From Candidatus Niyogibacteria bacterium CG10_big_fil_rev_8_21_14_0_10_46_36 (GTDB lineage Bacteria; Patescibacteriota; Minisyncoccia; 1-14-0-10-42-19), in NCBI GenBank assembly GCA_002772995.1, contig PFCO01000003.1, forward strand, positions 2,840-40,065: 37,226 nt of DNA. The letters are read 5' to 3'. The notes under the pieces were generated by a model. The model saw only the letters and a list, made by a program, of their open reading frames with translations. It had not been told where the DNA came from and searched no databases. This document shows positions 16,831 to 23,746 of this stretch, piece by piece. The translations under genes were made by a program, and so were the position numbers. Position 1 is the stretch's first letter. The number at the start of each line of letters is the position of its first letter.

Positions 16831-16858
16831 ATTATACCATGCATTATTAAAAAATCAA
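16831..16858 (-). promoter_or_regulatory. Promoter of the 382-aa gene
   Basis: Minus-strand TTGATT (16858-16853), 16 bases, TATAAT (16836-16831), with TG one base before the -10 (TGGTATAAT). The -35 lies in the T tract of the preceding terminator. The leader would be about 46 nt. Confidence 0.7.
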
Positions 16859-16887
16859 CCCCCCACCCGATTGCTCGGATGAGGGGT
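16858..16887 (-). terminator. Terminator after the 774-aa gene
   Basis: Thirteen pairs, including G-T pairs, between 16887-16875 and 16870-16858 with a four-base loop. On the minus strand the stem is followed by TGATTTTTT. Confidence 0.8.
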
Positions 16888-16924
16888 TTTGCTCTTTGCA
16901 TAGCATAGGTATCGGTACTGCATG

Positions 16925-19249
16925 TTACTTGCGGGCCGTCTGAAGCGCTTCAAACTTTTCAAGCGTCTTCGGACCAACCCCTTTAATGCCCTTGAGTGTT
17001 TCTGCGGATGTCCCGAGAAACTCCTCAAAAGTGGTAATACCGGCCGCTGCAAGCTTTGCAACTTCGGATTTCGAAAGTTCAGAACACCCTGACAACGGAG
17101 TCTCTGTTTTCCCGGCAAGAACATGTTCGTTGTCTGGTGGCGCCGGCGGTGCAGATATGTTTGTTTCAGCGATGTCTTCGGTGTCCGGCGTTTCATCCTT
17201 AGTCTGCGACTGAAACCAAACGGGAACCGATCCGGCGTCTTCCAGATGTCGGGAAAACATATACGCATCCCGTAAAAAAGAGCGCGTCTTGGGAGGAAGT
17301 GCCTCCAGAGACATCTCTTTTTTCATGACTACGCCTAAGCGCCGTTCGGTTACGCGTCTTCGCGAAAACCGGTTCATCGCCTTTACAAACGACATCGTTC
17401 CGTTTGCGGCATTGTAATACACCACAAACTCCGCCCAATTCCTGCCGAGCTGTTTGACGCATGTAAAGTACGCGGACTCGGCTGGCTTCGCAGATGCATC
17501 GGTAAAGACCTCTTCAACGCGTTTTACATCGCCGAAATCCCGGGCAAGCTTGTTTTCCTTGCGCGCGCGGTAGATATCTTTTTCAAGAGTGTTCTTTTGC
17601 ATCAGCCGCTGCACCATACGATCGGATATAAACTTCCGCAGACGCATCTTCTTCCCCGGTTCGGGAAGCATCATGAGACGGAGCTCTTTTCGGTCATCGC
17701 GTCCGGTAGGAGTACGGTATTCTACAAACTCTCCATCCGAAACGATATGTCCTGTAACGCCCTTCGGCTTCCATGACGGATTCCTAAACGGCAGTATGCC
17801 AACTTTCCCCTGGCTTAATTCCAGGAAGGTTACGGGGCGCTCAAGAGAAGACACATCGGAAAAATCCTGCAACCGCTCCTTGAACTGTTCCGTTTCCTGC
17901 CTCCGTTCTTTGCGCGCCTGCTCCTTTTCTTCGTGATAACGAGCAGCGTACTTGAGCGACTCACGGACATAATAATGCCGCACCGAGCCCACATTCCCCT
18001 TTTTTATAAAGAAGGAAAGCGTGCCGGTTTCCCATTCGTATGAATCTTTTTCTTTACGCCGCTTGAATATTTTTCCCGCGGCGACAATATCAAGATTCAT
18101 ATAATACGGGTCTTCGTGAGGCACGATACCGAGTATGTCAACGCATACTTCATCGCCTGACGGCGAAACACAGAGGAGCATGCGCCCCCAAGTGTAATCG
18201 GGAATAGTTTCACCGTCCCTGATACGCTTTTCGGACCTGATGTCGCATACGAAAAGTGCGTTCCCTACCGGAACAGCGTTTCCTGAAAGCAACGCGCCGA
18301 GTCTGTCTTTTTTAAAAGATACTTTTTCTATACTCAGCGAGAATTCTTCGCCCCGCCTTTTAGTGACAAGCTCAAATTCGCCGGAAAGTATATCCTTCGG
18401 AAGAAGAAAACTCCCGGCTTCTTTTACGCGCAGAGCGAGCTCTTTTTCATTAAGCTCTCCCACGCGCAAAGCGTACTCCTGGAGCATCTCGTATGCGCTC
18501 TTGATCTTCTGGTCTTCTTTTGTGACATCCGCGGGAACAAAAAATTCTTTTGCGCTCGCGCGGATAGCGTTTTCTGCAGGCGCGTCCGCAACATACACAA
18601 GCGCCGGCGTTTTTATACCGCGCAGTCCCTGCAATACGCCGCGTAATGACCGCATGCGTACATGCACAGGAACCGTCTTCTCAAAAGAAGGGTCTTCGAG
18701 ACGCGAACATGTGTTCTGCACCTTTACATACAGATCGCGGCGCATCATGACTTCTTCACGGAGAAACTCGTTTTCTTCGACTGTTTTCCGTATGCGTTCG
18801 AGTTCGTAAATATTCTGCTCTACATCTGCGATGCGCTTTCTGCCCGCCTCAACAAGAGGAGCGTTTGTGGGATCCGACACGAGACCGTCTATCTTTTTCC
18901 GTTCGGCCTCTGCTTTTTCCTTCAGCACCGCAAGCGTATCATATACGCCCGCGTAATACGCTACTCCCTCGTTCCGGCTGACGCCAGCATCCTTTGCCAT
19001 CTCGTTAAAATGTTCGCGGCTTTCCTGAACATCTTCTTCTTGTGTAGCCTTTTTCGCGATAGTGCTTAAAAGCAAGAAGTCGTTCATGCCCTCTGCTTTT
19101 TGAGATGATTGTCCTTGCGTTTCCGGGACTTCTGCCTGCGTTTCTTTTGTTTCTTTCGCAGGCGCCTCTGTCTTGGCAGGAACGCTAATCTCTGCAGATT
19201 CCAGCTCCTTACCAAGGTCTCTCAAGTCTGTTATTTTCTTTTGTGCCAT
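16925..19249 (-). CDS. Large uncharacterised protein with C-terminal helix-hairpin-helix, 774 aa
   Basis: Not recognised. In order: a short N-terminus and a low-complexity Pro/Glu/Thr/Lys linker (about 15-50), a helical, coiled-coil-prone region (about 55-190), and a mixed alpha/beta middle of about 400 residues with no motif I know. A very basic helical stretch (YHEEKEQARKERRQETEQF) lies about halfway. A second low-complexity acidic/Pro linker (about 675-715) precedes a final domain of 56 residues with two helix-hairpin-helix repeats, ending in LKGIKGVGPKTLEKFEAL. Such HhH pairs usually bind DNA without sequence specificity. No enzyme motif, membrane segment or signal peptide is seen. The ATG at 19249 is chosen over 19264 because GGAGGTG sits 5 nt upstream. 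The gene has its own promoter, a structured leader and a terminator. A nucleic-acid-binding scaffold is the best guess. Confidence 0.85.
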   Translation of the reverse strand: MAQKKITDLRDLGKELESAEISVPAKTEAPAKETKETQAEVPETQGQSSQKAEGMNDFLLLSTIAKKATQEEDVQESREHFNEMAKDAGVSRNEGVAYYAGVYDTLAVLKEKAEAERKKIDGLVSDPTNAPLVEAGRKRIADVEQNIYELERIRKTVEENEFLREEVMMRRDLYVKVQNTCSRLEDPSFEKTVPVHVRMRSLRGVLQGLRGIKTPALVYVADAPAENAIRASAKEFFVPADVTKEDQKIKSAYEMLQEYALRVGELNEKELALRVKEAGSFLLPKDILSGEFELVTKRRGEEFSLSIEKVSFKKDRLGALLSGNAVPVGNALFVCDIRSEKRIRDGETIPDYTWGRMLLCVSPSGDEVCVDILGIVPHEDPYYMNLDIVAAGKIFKRRKEKDSYEWETGTLSFFIKKGNVGSVRHYYVRESLKYAARYHEEKEQARKERRQETEQFKERLQDFSDVSSLERPVTFLELSQGKVGILPFRNPSWKPKGVTGHIVSDGEFVEYRTPTGRDDRKELRLMMLPEPGKKMRLRKFISDRMVQRLMQKNTLEKDIYRARKENKLARDFGDVKRVEEVFTDASAKPAESAYFTCVKQLGRNWAEFVVYYNAANGTMSFVKAMNRFSRRRVTERRLGVVMKKEMSLEALPPKTRSFLRDAYMFSRHLEDAGSVPVWFQSQTKDETPDTEDIAETNISAPPAPPDNEHVLAGKTETPLSGCSELSKSEVAKLAAAGITTFEEFLGTSAETLKGIKGVGPKTLEKFEALQTARK

Positions 19250-19287
19250 CGGGCACCTCCTCATCTGGATTTTTATCTCTTATCAAT

Positions 19288-19380
19288 GATGCTTTCGCAT
19301 CCTGTTACTACGAAACAGATACCTATATATGCTGTTTTACAGCCTGTCAAAGAGCGTAATATCCTCTGTATTATACAGAA
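19288..19380 (-). promoter_or_regulatory. Promoter and structured leader of the 774-aa gene
   Basis: On the minus strand TTGACA (19350-19345), then TATATA or TATAGG after 15 or 17 bases. Three palindromes of the CTGT...ACAG kind lie here: TCTGTATTATACAGA (19366-19380, containing a TATAAT), GCTGTTTTACAGC (19331-19343, in the promoter spacer) and CTGTT...AACAG (19302-19318). A GAAA-tetraloop hairpin (GATGC/GCATC, 19288-19301) lies in the leader. The leader is about 70 nt and ends with the ribosome binding site. Confidence 0.55.
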
Positions 19381-19404
19381 AAATCATTATTTGTCAATGG
19401 TTTT

Positions 19405-19434
19405 AAACGGCTCACACGAGCGTGTGAGCCGTTT
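19405..19434. terminator. Second copy of the AAACGGCTCACAC hairpin
   Basis: AAACGGCTCACACG (19405-19418), AG, CGTGTGAGCCGTTT (19421-19434), then TATTTTT. The stem and right flank match the recG terminator at 4422-4458 apart from the loop. No plus-strand gene ends here, so this copy may be a backup terminator or a moved repeat. Confidence 0.75.
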
Positions 19435-19453
19435 ATTTTTGTCACACATAAAT

Positions 19454-19480
19454 AAAAAGCCTCTGGGTAAGAGGCTTTTT
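19454..19480. terminator. Terminator after the dehydrogenase gene
   Basis: AAAAAGCCTCT (19454-19464), loop GGGTA, AGAGGCTTTTT (19470-19480), directly past the stop codon of the minus-strand dehydrogenase. Confidence 0.9.
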
Positions 19481-19485
19481 GTGTT

Positions 19486-20601
19486 TTATGTTCCTATTTT
19501 TAGGTGTTTGCTTTCTTCGTCATGGAGCTTCCGCTCTACTATCTCATCAGATATTTGATACGGGGACCTGCCAGTAAGCATGCTTTGCCTGAAAATATGC
19601 GTCAGCCGGCCGCCTATCTTTTCTACATCCTGCAGCACCGCTTCAGCGTTAAACCCGATCTTTTCATGATAAATATGAATGAGACCGCCGCCGTTAATAA
19701 CATACGCAGGCGCGACAAGAATGTTGCGGGTATGATGCAAGTAATCGGCGTACTGCGTGGTTGATTTTGTAAATATGCAGTTTGCAGACCCCGCAATTGC
19801 CCGGCAATCAAACTCATCCACCGAATGCTTGTTGATAATGCCTCCGCCCGCACACGGCACGAACACATCACAGGCCATCTGGTGGGCGGCATCCGAAGGA
19901 ATAGCAACTACTTGCCCGGATATTTCTTTCATCGCGCGCTCTACCGCTTCGGGCTTCATATCCGAAATAAAAACCGTGCCTCCCCCTTCAGCTAATGCTT
20001 TTGCTATGGGAAGTCCCGTAGCGCCGACCCCTTGCACACAAAATGACCTTCCGCTAAAACTTCTATCCCCATACAAAAATTCAAGTACCACCTGTATGCC
20101 GCAGAGTACTCCGTGCTTCGTGCTGAGCGACGGATCGCCTCCGCCGACAACGCCGTCTTTGTGCCGTCTTACGGAACGCCCGAATACATGCGTAGTTATC
20201 TCTGCCATAGTGTCTATGTCGGACACATGGAAATTCATATCTTCTCCGGTATTGAACATCCCGCGAAGCTTGTCTACGCAATACGCATATGCGCGCACCA
20301 AGTCATCCGTTTTATCTTTTTCCGGATTGCCTATCAGTACTGCCTTTGCTCCCCCCCAAGGAACGCCGGCAATAACCGATTTGTATGTCATGTCCCGCGA
20401 AAGCGGCAATACATCGCTTAACGCGTCGTGCATAGTGAGATACGGCCAAAAGCGCGTCCCGCCCGTTCCGTCTCCGAATGTCACATCATGAATCGCAATA
20501 ATTCCCTCAAGACCGAACCGTTCTCTCGTGATATGGATAACCATAACATGATTATCAAAATCAGGATGATTGCGTACCTTGTCATCCGATAGTATATGCA
20601 T
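19486..20601 (-). CDS. Glu/Leu/Phe/Val dehydrogenase family enzyme (leucine dehydrogenase-like), 371 aa
   Basis: These enzymes reversibly deaminate an amino acid to its 2-oxo acid with NAD(P). The N-terminal domain has GGTRFWPY (47-54) and the two catalytic lysines: Lys74 in MTYK and Lys86 in GGAK, 12 residues apart as in leucine dehydrogenase. The catalytic Asp121 is in TGEDM. The Rossmann domain has GVGATG (191-196), PCAGGGIIN and AIAGSAN, then VAPAYVINGGGLIH. Length (371) fits leucine/phenylalanine dehydrogenases rather than the longer hexameric glutamate dehydrogenases; the true substrate is not fixed by sequence alone. ATG 20601 has AGGGGAG 7 nt upstream. It stands alone before a terminator. 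An amino-acid catabolic enzyme next to starvation-linked PrkA genes is suggestive. Confidence 0.9.
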   Translation of the reverse strand: MHILSDDKVRNHPDFDNHVMVIHITRERFGLEGIIAIHDVTFGDGTGGTRFWPYLTMHDALSDVLPLSRDMTYKSVIAGVPWGGAKAVLIGNPEKDKTDDLVRAYAYCVDKLRGMFNTGEDMNFHVSDIDTMAEITTHVFGRSVRRHKDGVVGGGDPSLSTKHGVLCGIQVVLEFLYGDRSFSGRSFCVQGVGATGLPIAKALAEGGGTVFISDMKPEAVERAMKEISGQVVAIPSDAAHQMACDVFVPCAGGGIINKHSVDEFDCRAIAGSANCIFTKSTTQYADYLHHTRNILVAPAYVINGGGLIHIYHEKIGFNAEAVLQDVEKIGGRLTHIFRQSMLTGRSPYQISDEIVERKLHDEESKHLKIGT

Positions 20602-20713
20602 AACCCGTCTCCCCTAAAAATGCATATTGTTAATGTATTGAAATATAACCGCCATCACTATACACAAAAAAAATCCTCCTGACAAGAAAGATTTTATTGG
20701 GCAGATTTCATAC

Positions 20714-20862
20714 TAGATGTGTGCCTGAGGTGGGAGTCCTTCCCCGCCCCGCATGAAGCGGGACTCCTCCGAAGCCCGCCGCCCTCGCTTGAACCAATGG
20801 CGCTCGGGTCGGCTTCGACTCCCAACTATGTTTATATTAGATGTGTGCCTGAGGTGGGAGTC
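20714..20862. repeat. 25-bp direct repeat of the tRNA-Leu 3' end
   Basis: Bases 20714-20738 are identical to 20838-20862, which are the last 17 nt of tRNA-Leu(CAA) plus its 3' flank. The copies are 124 bp apart. The bases between (20739-20837) are GC-rich, hold short inverted motifs such as GCGGG/CCCGC, and contain no convincing gene. This layout is what integration into a tRNA 3' end or slippage would leave. Confidence 0.8.
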
Positions 20863-20927
20863 GAACCCACAAGGATTGCTCCACACGATTTTGAGTCGTG
20901 CGCGTATGCCAGTTCCGCCACTCAGGC
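20846..20927 (-). tRNA. tRNA-Leu (anticodon CAA)
   Basis: Class II tRNA, 82 nt: acceptor GCCTGAG/CTCAGGC, anticodon arm CACGA-CTCAAAA-TCGTG with anticodon CAA (reads UUG), a long variable arm around TGGAGCAATCCTT, T-arm GTGGG-TTCGACT-CCCAC, discriminator A. CCA is not encoded. Confidence 0.95.
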
Positions 20928-20995
20928 AATTCGTAAAAATTATAACGGAAATATTCTCCTTGCGCAACGAAGAAATGATTTGGTATTCTACATAC

Positions 20996-21991
20996 ATGCA
21001 ACCACAGCAATCAAACAGCGTATTCCTCGTAGAAACAAATAAAATAGTCCCGAACCCGCATCAACCACGGCATGAGTTTAATGAGTTCAAGCTCAAAGAG
21101 CTTGCCGACTCTATCCGCGCATACGGCATTTTGCAACCGCTTGTTGTTATCCGGAAAGAGCGCGAAGTCCCTACCGGCACCCAGGTGGAATACGAGTTAA
21201 TAGCGGGAGAGCGCCGCTTGCGTGCAGCACGCCTCGCAGGCATTTTACAAGTGCCCGTTATCATACGGCAAGACACGCCCGAGCAGGTAAAGCTTGAGCT
21301 CGCACTCATAGAAAACGTCCAACGCGAGGATCTGAACGCCATTGACCGCGCAAAGGCATTCAAACAGCTCATGGACGCATTTGATCTTTCGCAAAAAGAA
21401 ATTGCGAGCCGCATAGGAAAGTCCCGAGAATTTATAGCAAACAGCATCCGCATCTTAGGCCTCCCTGATTACATCAAAGATGCGCTCCTCCAGGGAAAGA
21501 TACACGAGGGCCACACGCGGCCACTCTTAATGCTCTCAGACCGTCCCGAAGCGCAAGAGCGGATGCTGCAGGAGATAATTCTCAAACAATTAAGCGTGCG
21601 GGACACGGAAAAACTTGCGCGCCGCGTAGCATACGACCGCGCACGCAAAAAAGACGATATCCCTGACGCAAACACACGCGAACTTGAACACATCCTTTCA
21701 AACGCACTCGGTACCCGGGTGTCCATAGAGCGCAAAGGCACCGGCGGACGCATTGCGATTGACTTCTTCTCTTCCGAAGACCTGCAAACTCTTCTTGCGA
21801 AGGTTTCGCAGCAAGATATCCCAACGGGTCTGACCACTCCCGAGGAACGCCCCGACCCGTTTGAAGAGCTCGAGAAAGAACATGCGGGCACCCCCTCTCC
21901 AGAACCTCCCCCTGACACGCAATCCGAAGATGAAAGAGACCCAAACCAAAGCAAAGCAAACGACGAAGACCTCAAAAATTTCACCGTATAA
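20996..21991 (+). CDS. parB: ParB/Spo0J family chromosome partition protein, 331 aa
   Basis: ParB loads at parS sites and spreads along DNA as a CTP-dependent clamp to segregate the chromosome. Seen: the N-terminal ParB domain with HQPRHEF (about 22-28), the CTP-binding signature GERRLRAA (71-78) and ENVQREDLN. A helix-turn-helix (SQKEIASRIGKSREFIANSIRIL) is centred near residue 145. The C-terminal dimer region ends in an acidic, Pro-rich tail. The frame is open back to 20753, but that would run through tRNA-Leu. The ATG at 20996 is preferred because TGGTATTCT, an extended -10, ends 6 nt before it; ATG 20975 is the alternative. No parA lies beside it, and no parS-like 16-bp palindrome was noticed. 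Confidence 0.95.
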   Translation: MQPQQSNSVFLVETNKIVPNPHQPRHEFNEFKLKELADSIRAYGILQPLVVIRKEREVPTGTQVEYELIAGERRLRAARLAGILQVPVIIRQDTPEQVKLELALIENVQREDLNAIDRAKAFKQLMDAFDLSQKEIASRIGKSREFIANSIRILGLPDYIKDALLQGKIHEGHTRPLLMLSDRPEAQERMLQEIILKQLSVRDTEKLARRVAYDRARKKDDIPDANTRELEHILSNALGTRVSIERKGTGGRIAIDFFSSEDLQTLLAKVSQQDIPTGLTTPEERPDPFEELEKEHAGTPSPEPPPDTQSEDERDPNQSKANDEDLKNFTV

Positions 21992-22017
21992 AAAATGCAC
22001 GCTTCCGTGCATTTTTT
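21990..22017. terminator. Bidirectional terminator between parB and rel
   Basis: AAAAAATGCACG (21990-22001), loop CTTC, CGTGCATTTTTT (22006-22017). It serves both convergent genes and overlaps the stop codons. Confidence 0.9.
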
Positions 22018-23746
22018 ATTTTTTCCCCGATTTCGATTTTTCTACTATTTTCACTGCCTGCACTCCCCGTACGCGTTTTATGCGCGTACGGATTTTTTGC
22101 ATCTCATCCTTATTTTGAGGAACAAAACTCACGCGGATTGATGTATACGGCGAATTCCGTCCGACATGGCTTTCTATATCTTTGATGCTTACACCGGCGG
22201 CAGCAATCGCCGCAGATACATCTTTTAAAATGCCGACCCGGTCTTCTACGGTAATATCAACCTCAGACAGCATGGGCTTACCCAGAGTTGCTTCTGTCTG
22301 GCCACGCACGAACCGCCTGATGTGGTTGCGCGCGAGAGATGTTTTTACAAAATCAAGCCACTCACGCGACGGATGCTGGTTTTTGCGCGTGAGGATTTCT
22401 ACCACCGTGCCTGATTGCAGCTCATAATCAAACGGAACCATTTTCCCTTCTACTTTTGCGCCGACCGCATGATCTCCGACCTCCGAATGGATATGATATG
22501 CAAAATCAATTGGTGTTGCGCCCTCCGGAAGATCAATAACATCCCCTTTCGGCGTTAATACGAAGATTCTGTCCTTGAAAAAATCAATCTTAAGAGATTC
22601 CAAAAATGTTTCTGAGTCCGGATTGTTTTTCTGGAATGTCCCCTGCCATTCCTGAAGCTGACGGACCCACGCGAGCTTAGCATCCACTTCCGAGCCTTCT
22701 TTCGGTTTCCCCGCATGCTCCCATGCCCAATGCGCAGCAATTCCAAGCTCTGCTTCCCGGTGCATGTCTTCGGTCCGTATCTGAAACTCAACGATTTGCC
22801 CATCTATGCAAAATACAGTCGTATGGAGCGACTGATATCCGTTTGGCTTTGGAAGCGCAATATAATCTTTAATGCGCCCCGGAAGGGGCTTCCAATGCTT
22901 GTGTATTACCCCGAGTACCGCGTATGCATCCTGGATGTCTTTAATAATGATACGGACCGCAACAAGGTCAAAAATACGATCCCAGTCCATGTCATACCGC
23001 TGGAGTTTTTTCCATAAGCTATAATAATGCTTCGCACGGGCATTAATCTCTACTGCACGGATACCTTCGCGTGCGATTTCTTTTTTCACGATAGGAATGA
23101 CGCGGGCTAAATATATTTCTCTCTGCGGCAGGCGTTTTTTTACTTCTCCGGCAACCCACGCATACTCTTCGGAGTACACATACCGGAACGCCATATCCTC
23201 AAGCTGCGCTTTCATCTCTCCCATTCCCAACCGGTCAGCGAGCGACGCGTATATCTCAAGCGTCTCTTTCGCGATACGCAAACGCTTTTCCGGAAACGGA
23301 AGCGATTCGAGCGTTTCCATGTTATGCAGCCGGTCGCACAGCTTAATGATAACTACGCGTATGTCTTGAGCAACCGCAAGAAACATTTTGCGCATTGACT
23401 CAACAGTACGCTCAACGCCATGGTACTTAATCTTATCCACCTTAGTTACGCCGTCCACTAAAAATGCTATGTCCGTGCCGAATTTTTTTTGTATGTCTTT
23501 GAGTGCCGCACCTTTGTCTTCAATGGTGTCATGCAGCAATGCAGCTGCAACCGTACGCACATCCATGCCGATAGACGCAACTTTGAGCGACACCGCAATA
23601 GGATGCAGTATATACTGTTCGCCGGAGTGGCGTTTTTGGTTTTTATGCGCACCTTCGGCAAACAAAAAAGCATCCTCAAGGAGCTTGAGGTCTTTTATTT
23701 CAAATTCATTATGCGGAAGTTTTTCCTTGTATTCATCCCAGGTCAT
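22016..23746 (-). CDS. rel: RelA/SpoT family (p)ppGpp synthetase/hydrolase, 576 aa
   Basis: Bifunctional Rel makes and degrades the starvation alarmone (p)ppGpp. Domain order: HD hydrolase with HPIAVS and LLHDTIED (71-77), which keeps the metal-binding His-Asp and the Glu-Asp; synthetase with KHYYSLWKK and YIALPKPNGYQSLHTTVF; TGS domain (VIDLPEGATPIDFAYHIH); and a C-terminal ACT domain (DRVGILKDVSAAIAAAGVSIKDIESH). The helical and zinc-finger regions between TGS and ACT of long Rel proteins are short or missing, which explains 576 rather than about 730 residues. The ATG at 23746 overlaps the topA stop (ATGA), so upstream codons in the frame are rejected. It is last in a dprA-topA-rel operon. 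Confidence 0.96.
   Translation of the reverse strand: MTWDEYKEKLPHNEFEIKDLKLLEDAFLFAEGAHKNQKRHSGEQYILHPIAVSLKVASIGMDVRTVAAALLHDTIEDKGAALKDIQKKFGTDIAFLVDGVTKVDKIKYHGVERTVESMRKMFLAVAQDIRVVIIKLCDRLHNMETLESLPFPEKRLRIAKETLEIYASLADRLGMGEMKAQLEDMAFRYVYSEEYAWVAGEVKKRLPQREIYLARVIPIVKKEIAREGIRAVEINARAKHYYSLWKKLQRYDMDWDRIFDLVAVRIIIKDIQDAYAVLGVIHKHWKPLPGRIKDYIALPKPNGYQSLHTTVFCIDGQIVEFQIRTEDMHREAELGIAAHWAWEHAGKPKEGSEVDAKLAWVRQLQEWQGTFQKNNPDSETFLESLKIDFFKDRIFVLTPKGDVIDLPEGATPIDFAYHIHSEVGDHAVGAKVEGKMVPFDYELQSGTVVEILTRKNQHPSREWLDFVKTSLARNHIRRFVRGQTEATLGKPMLSEVDITVEDRVGILKDVSAAIAAAGVSIKDIESHVGRNSPYTSIRVSFVPQNKDEMQKIRTRIKRVRGVQAVKIVEKSKSGKK

Noticed and set aside
20753-20995. N-terminal extension of ParB (81 extra residues)
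   Set aside because: It would be translated through tRNA-Leu and the GC-rich insert; ATG 20996 after an extended -10 matches the usual ParB N-terminus.
20713-20997. Minus-strand 94-residue frame across tRNA-Leu
   Set aside because: It is a translation of the tRNA and its duplicated end.
22016-23746. Rel as a truncated or broken gene
   Set aside because: HD, synthetase, TGS and ACT parts are all present in one frame; the shorter length is due to a reduced C-terminal region.
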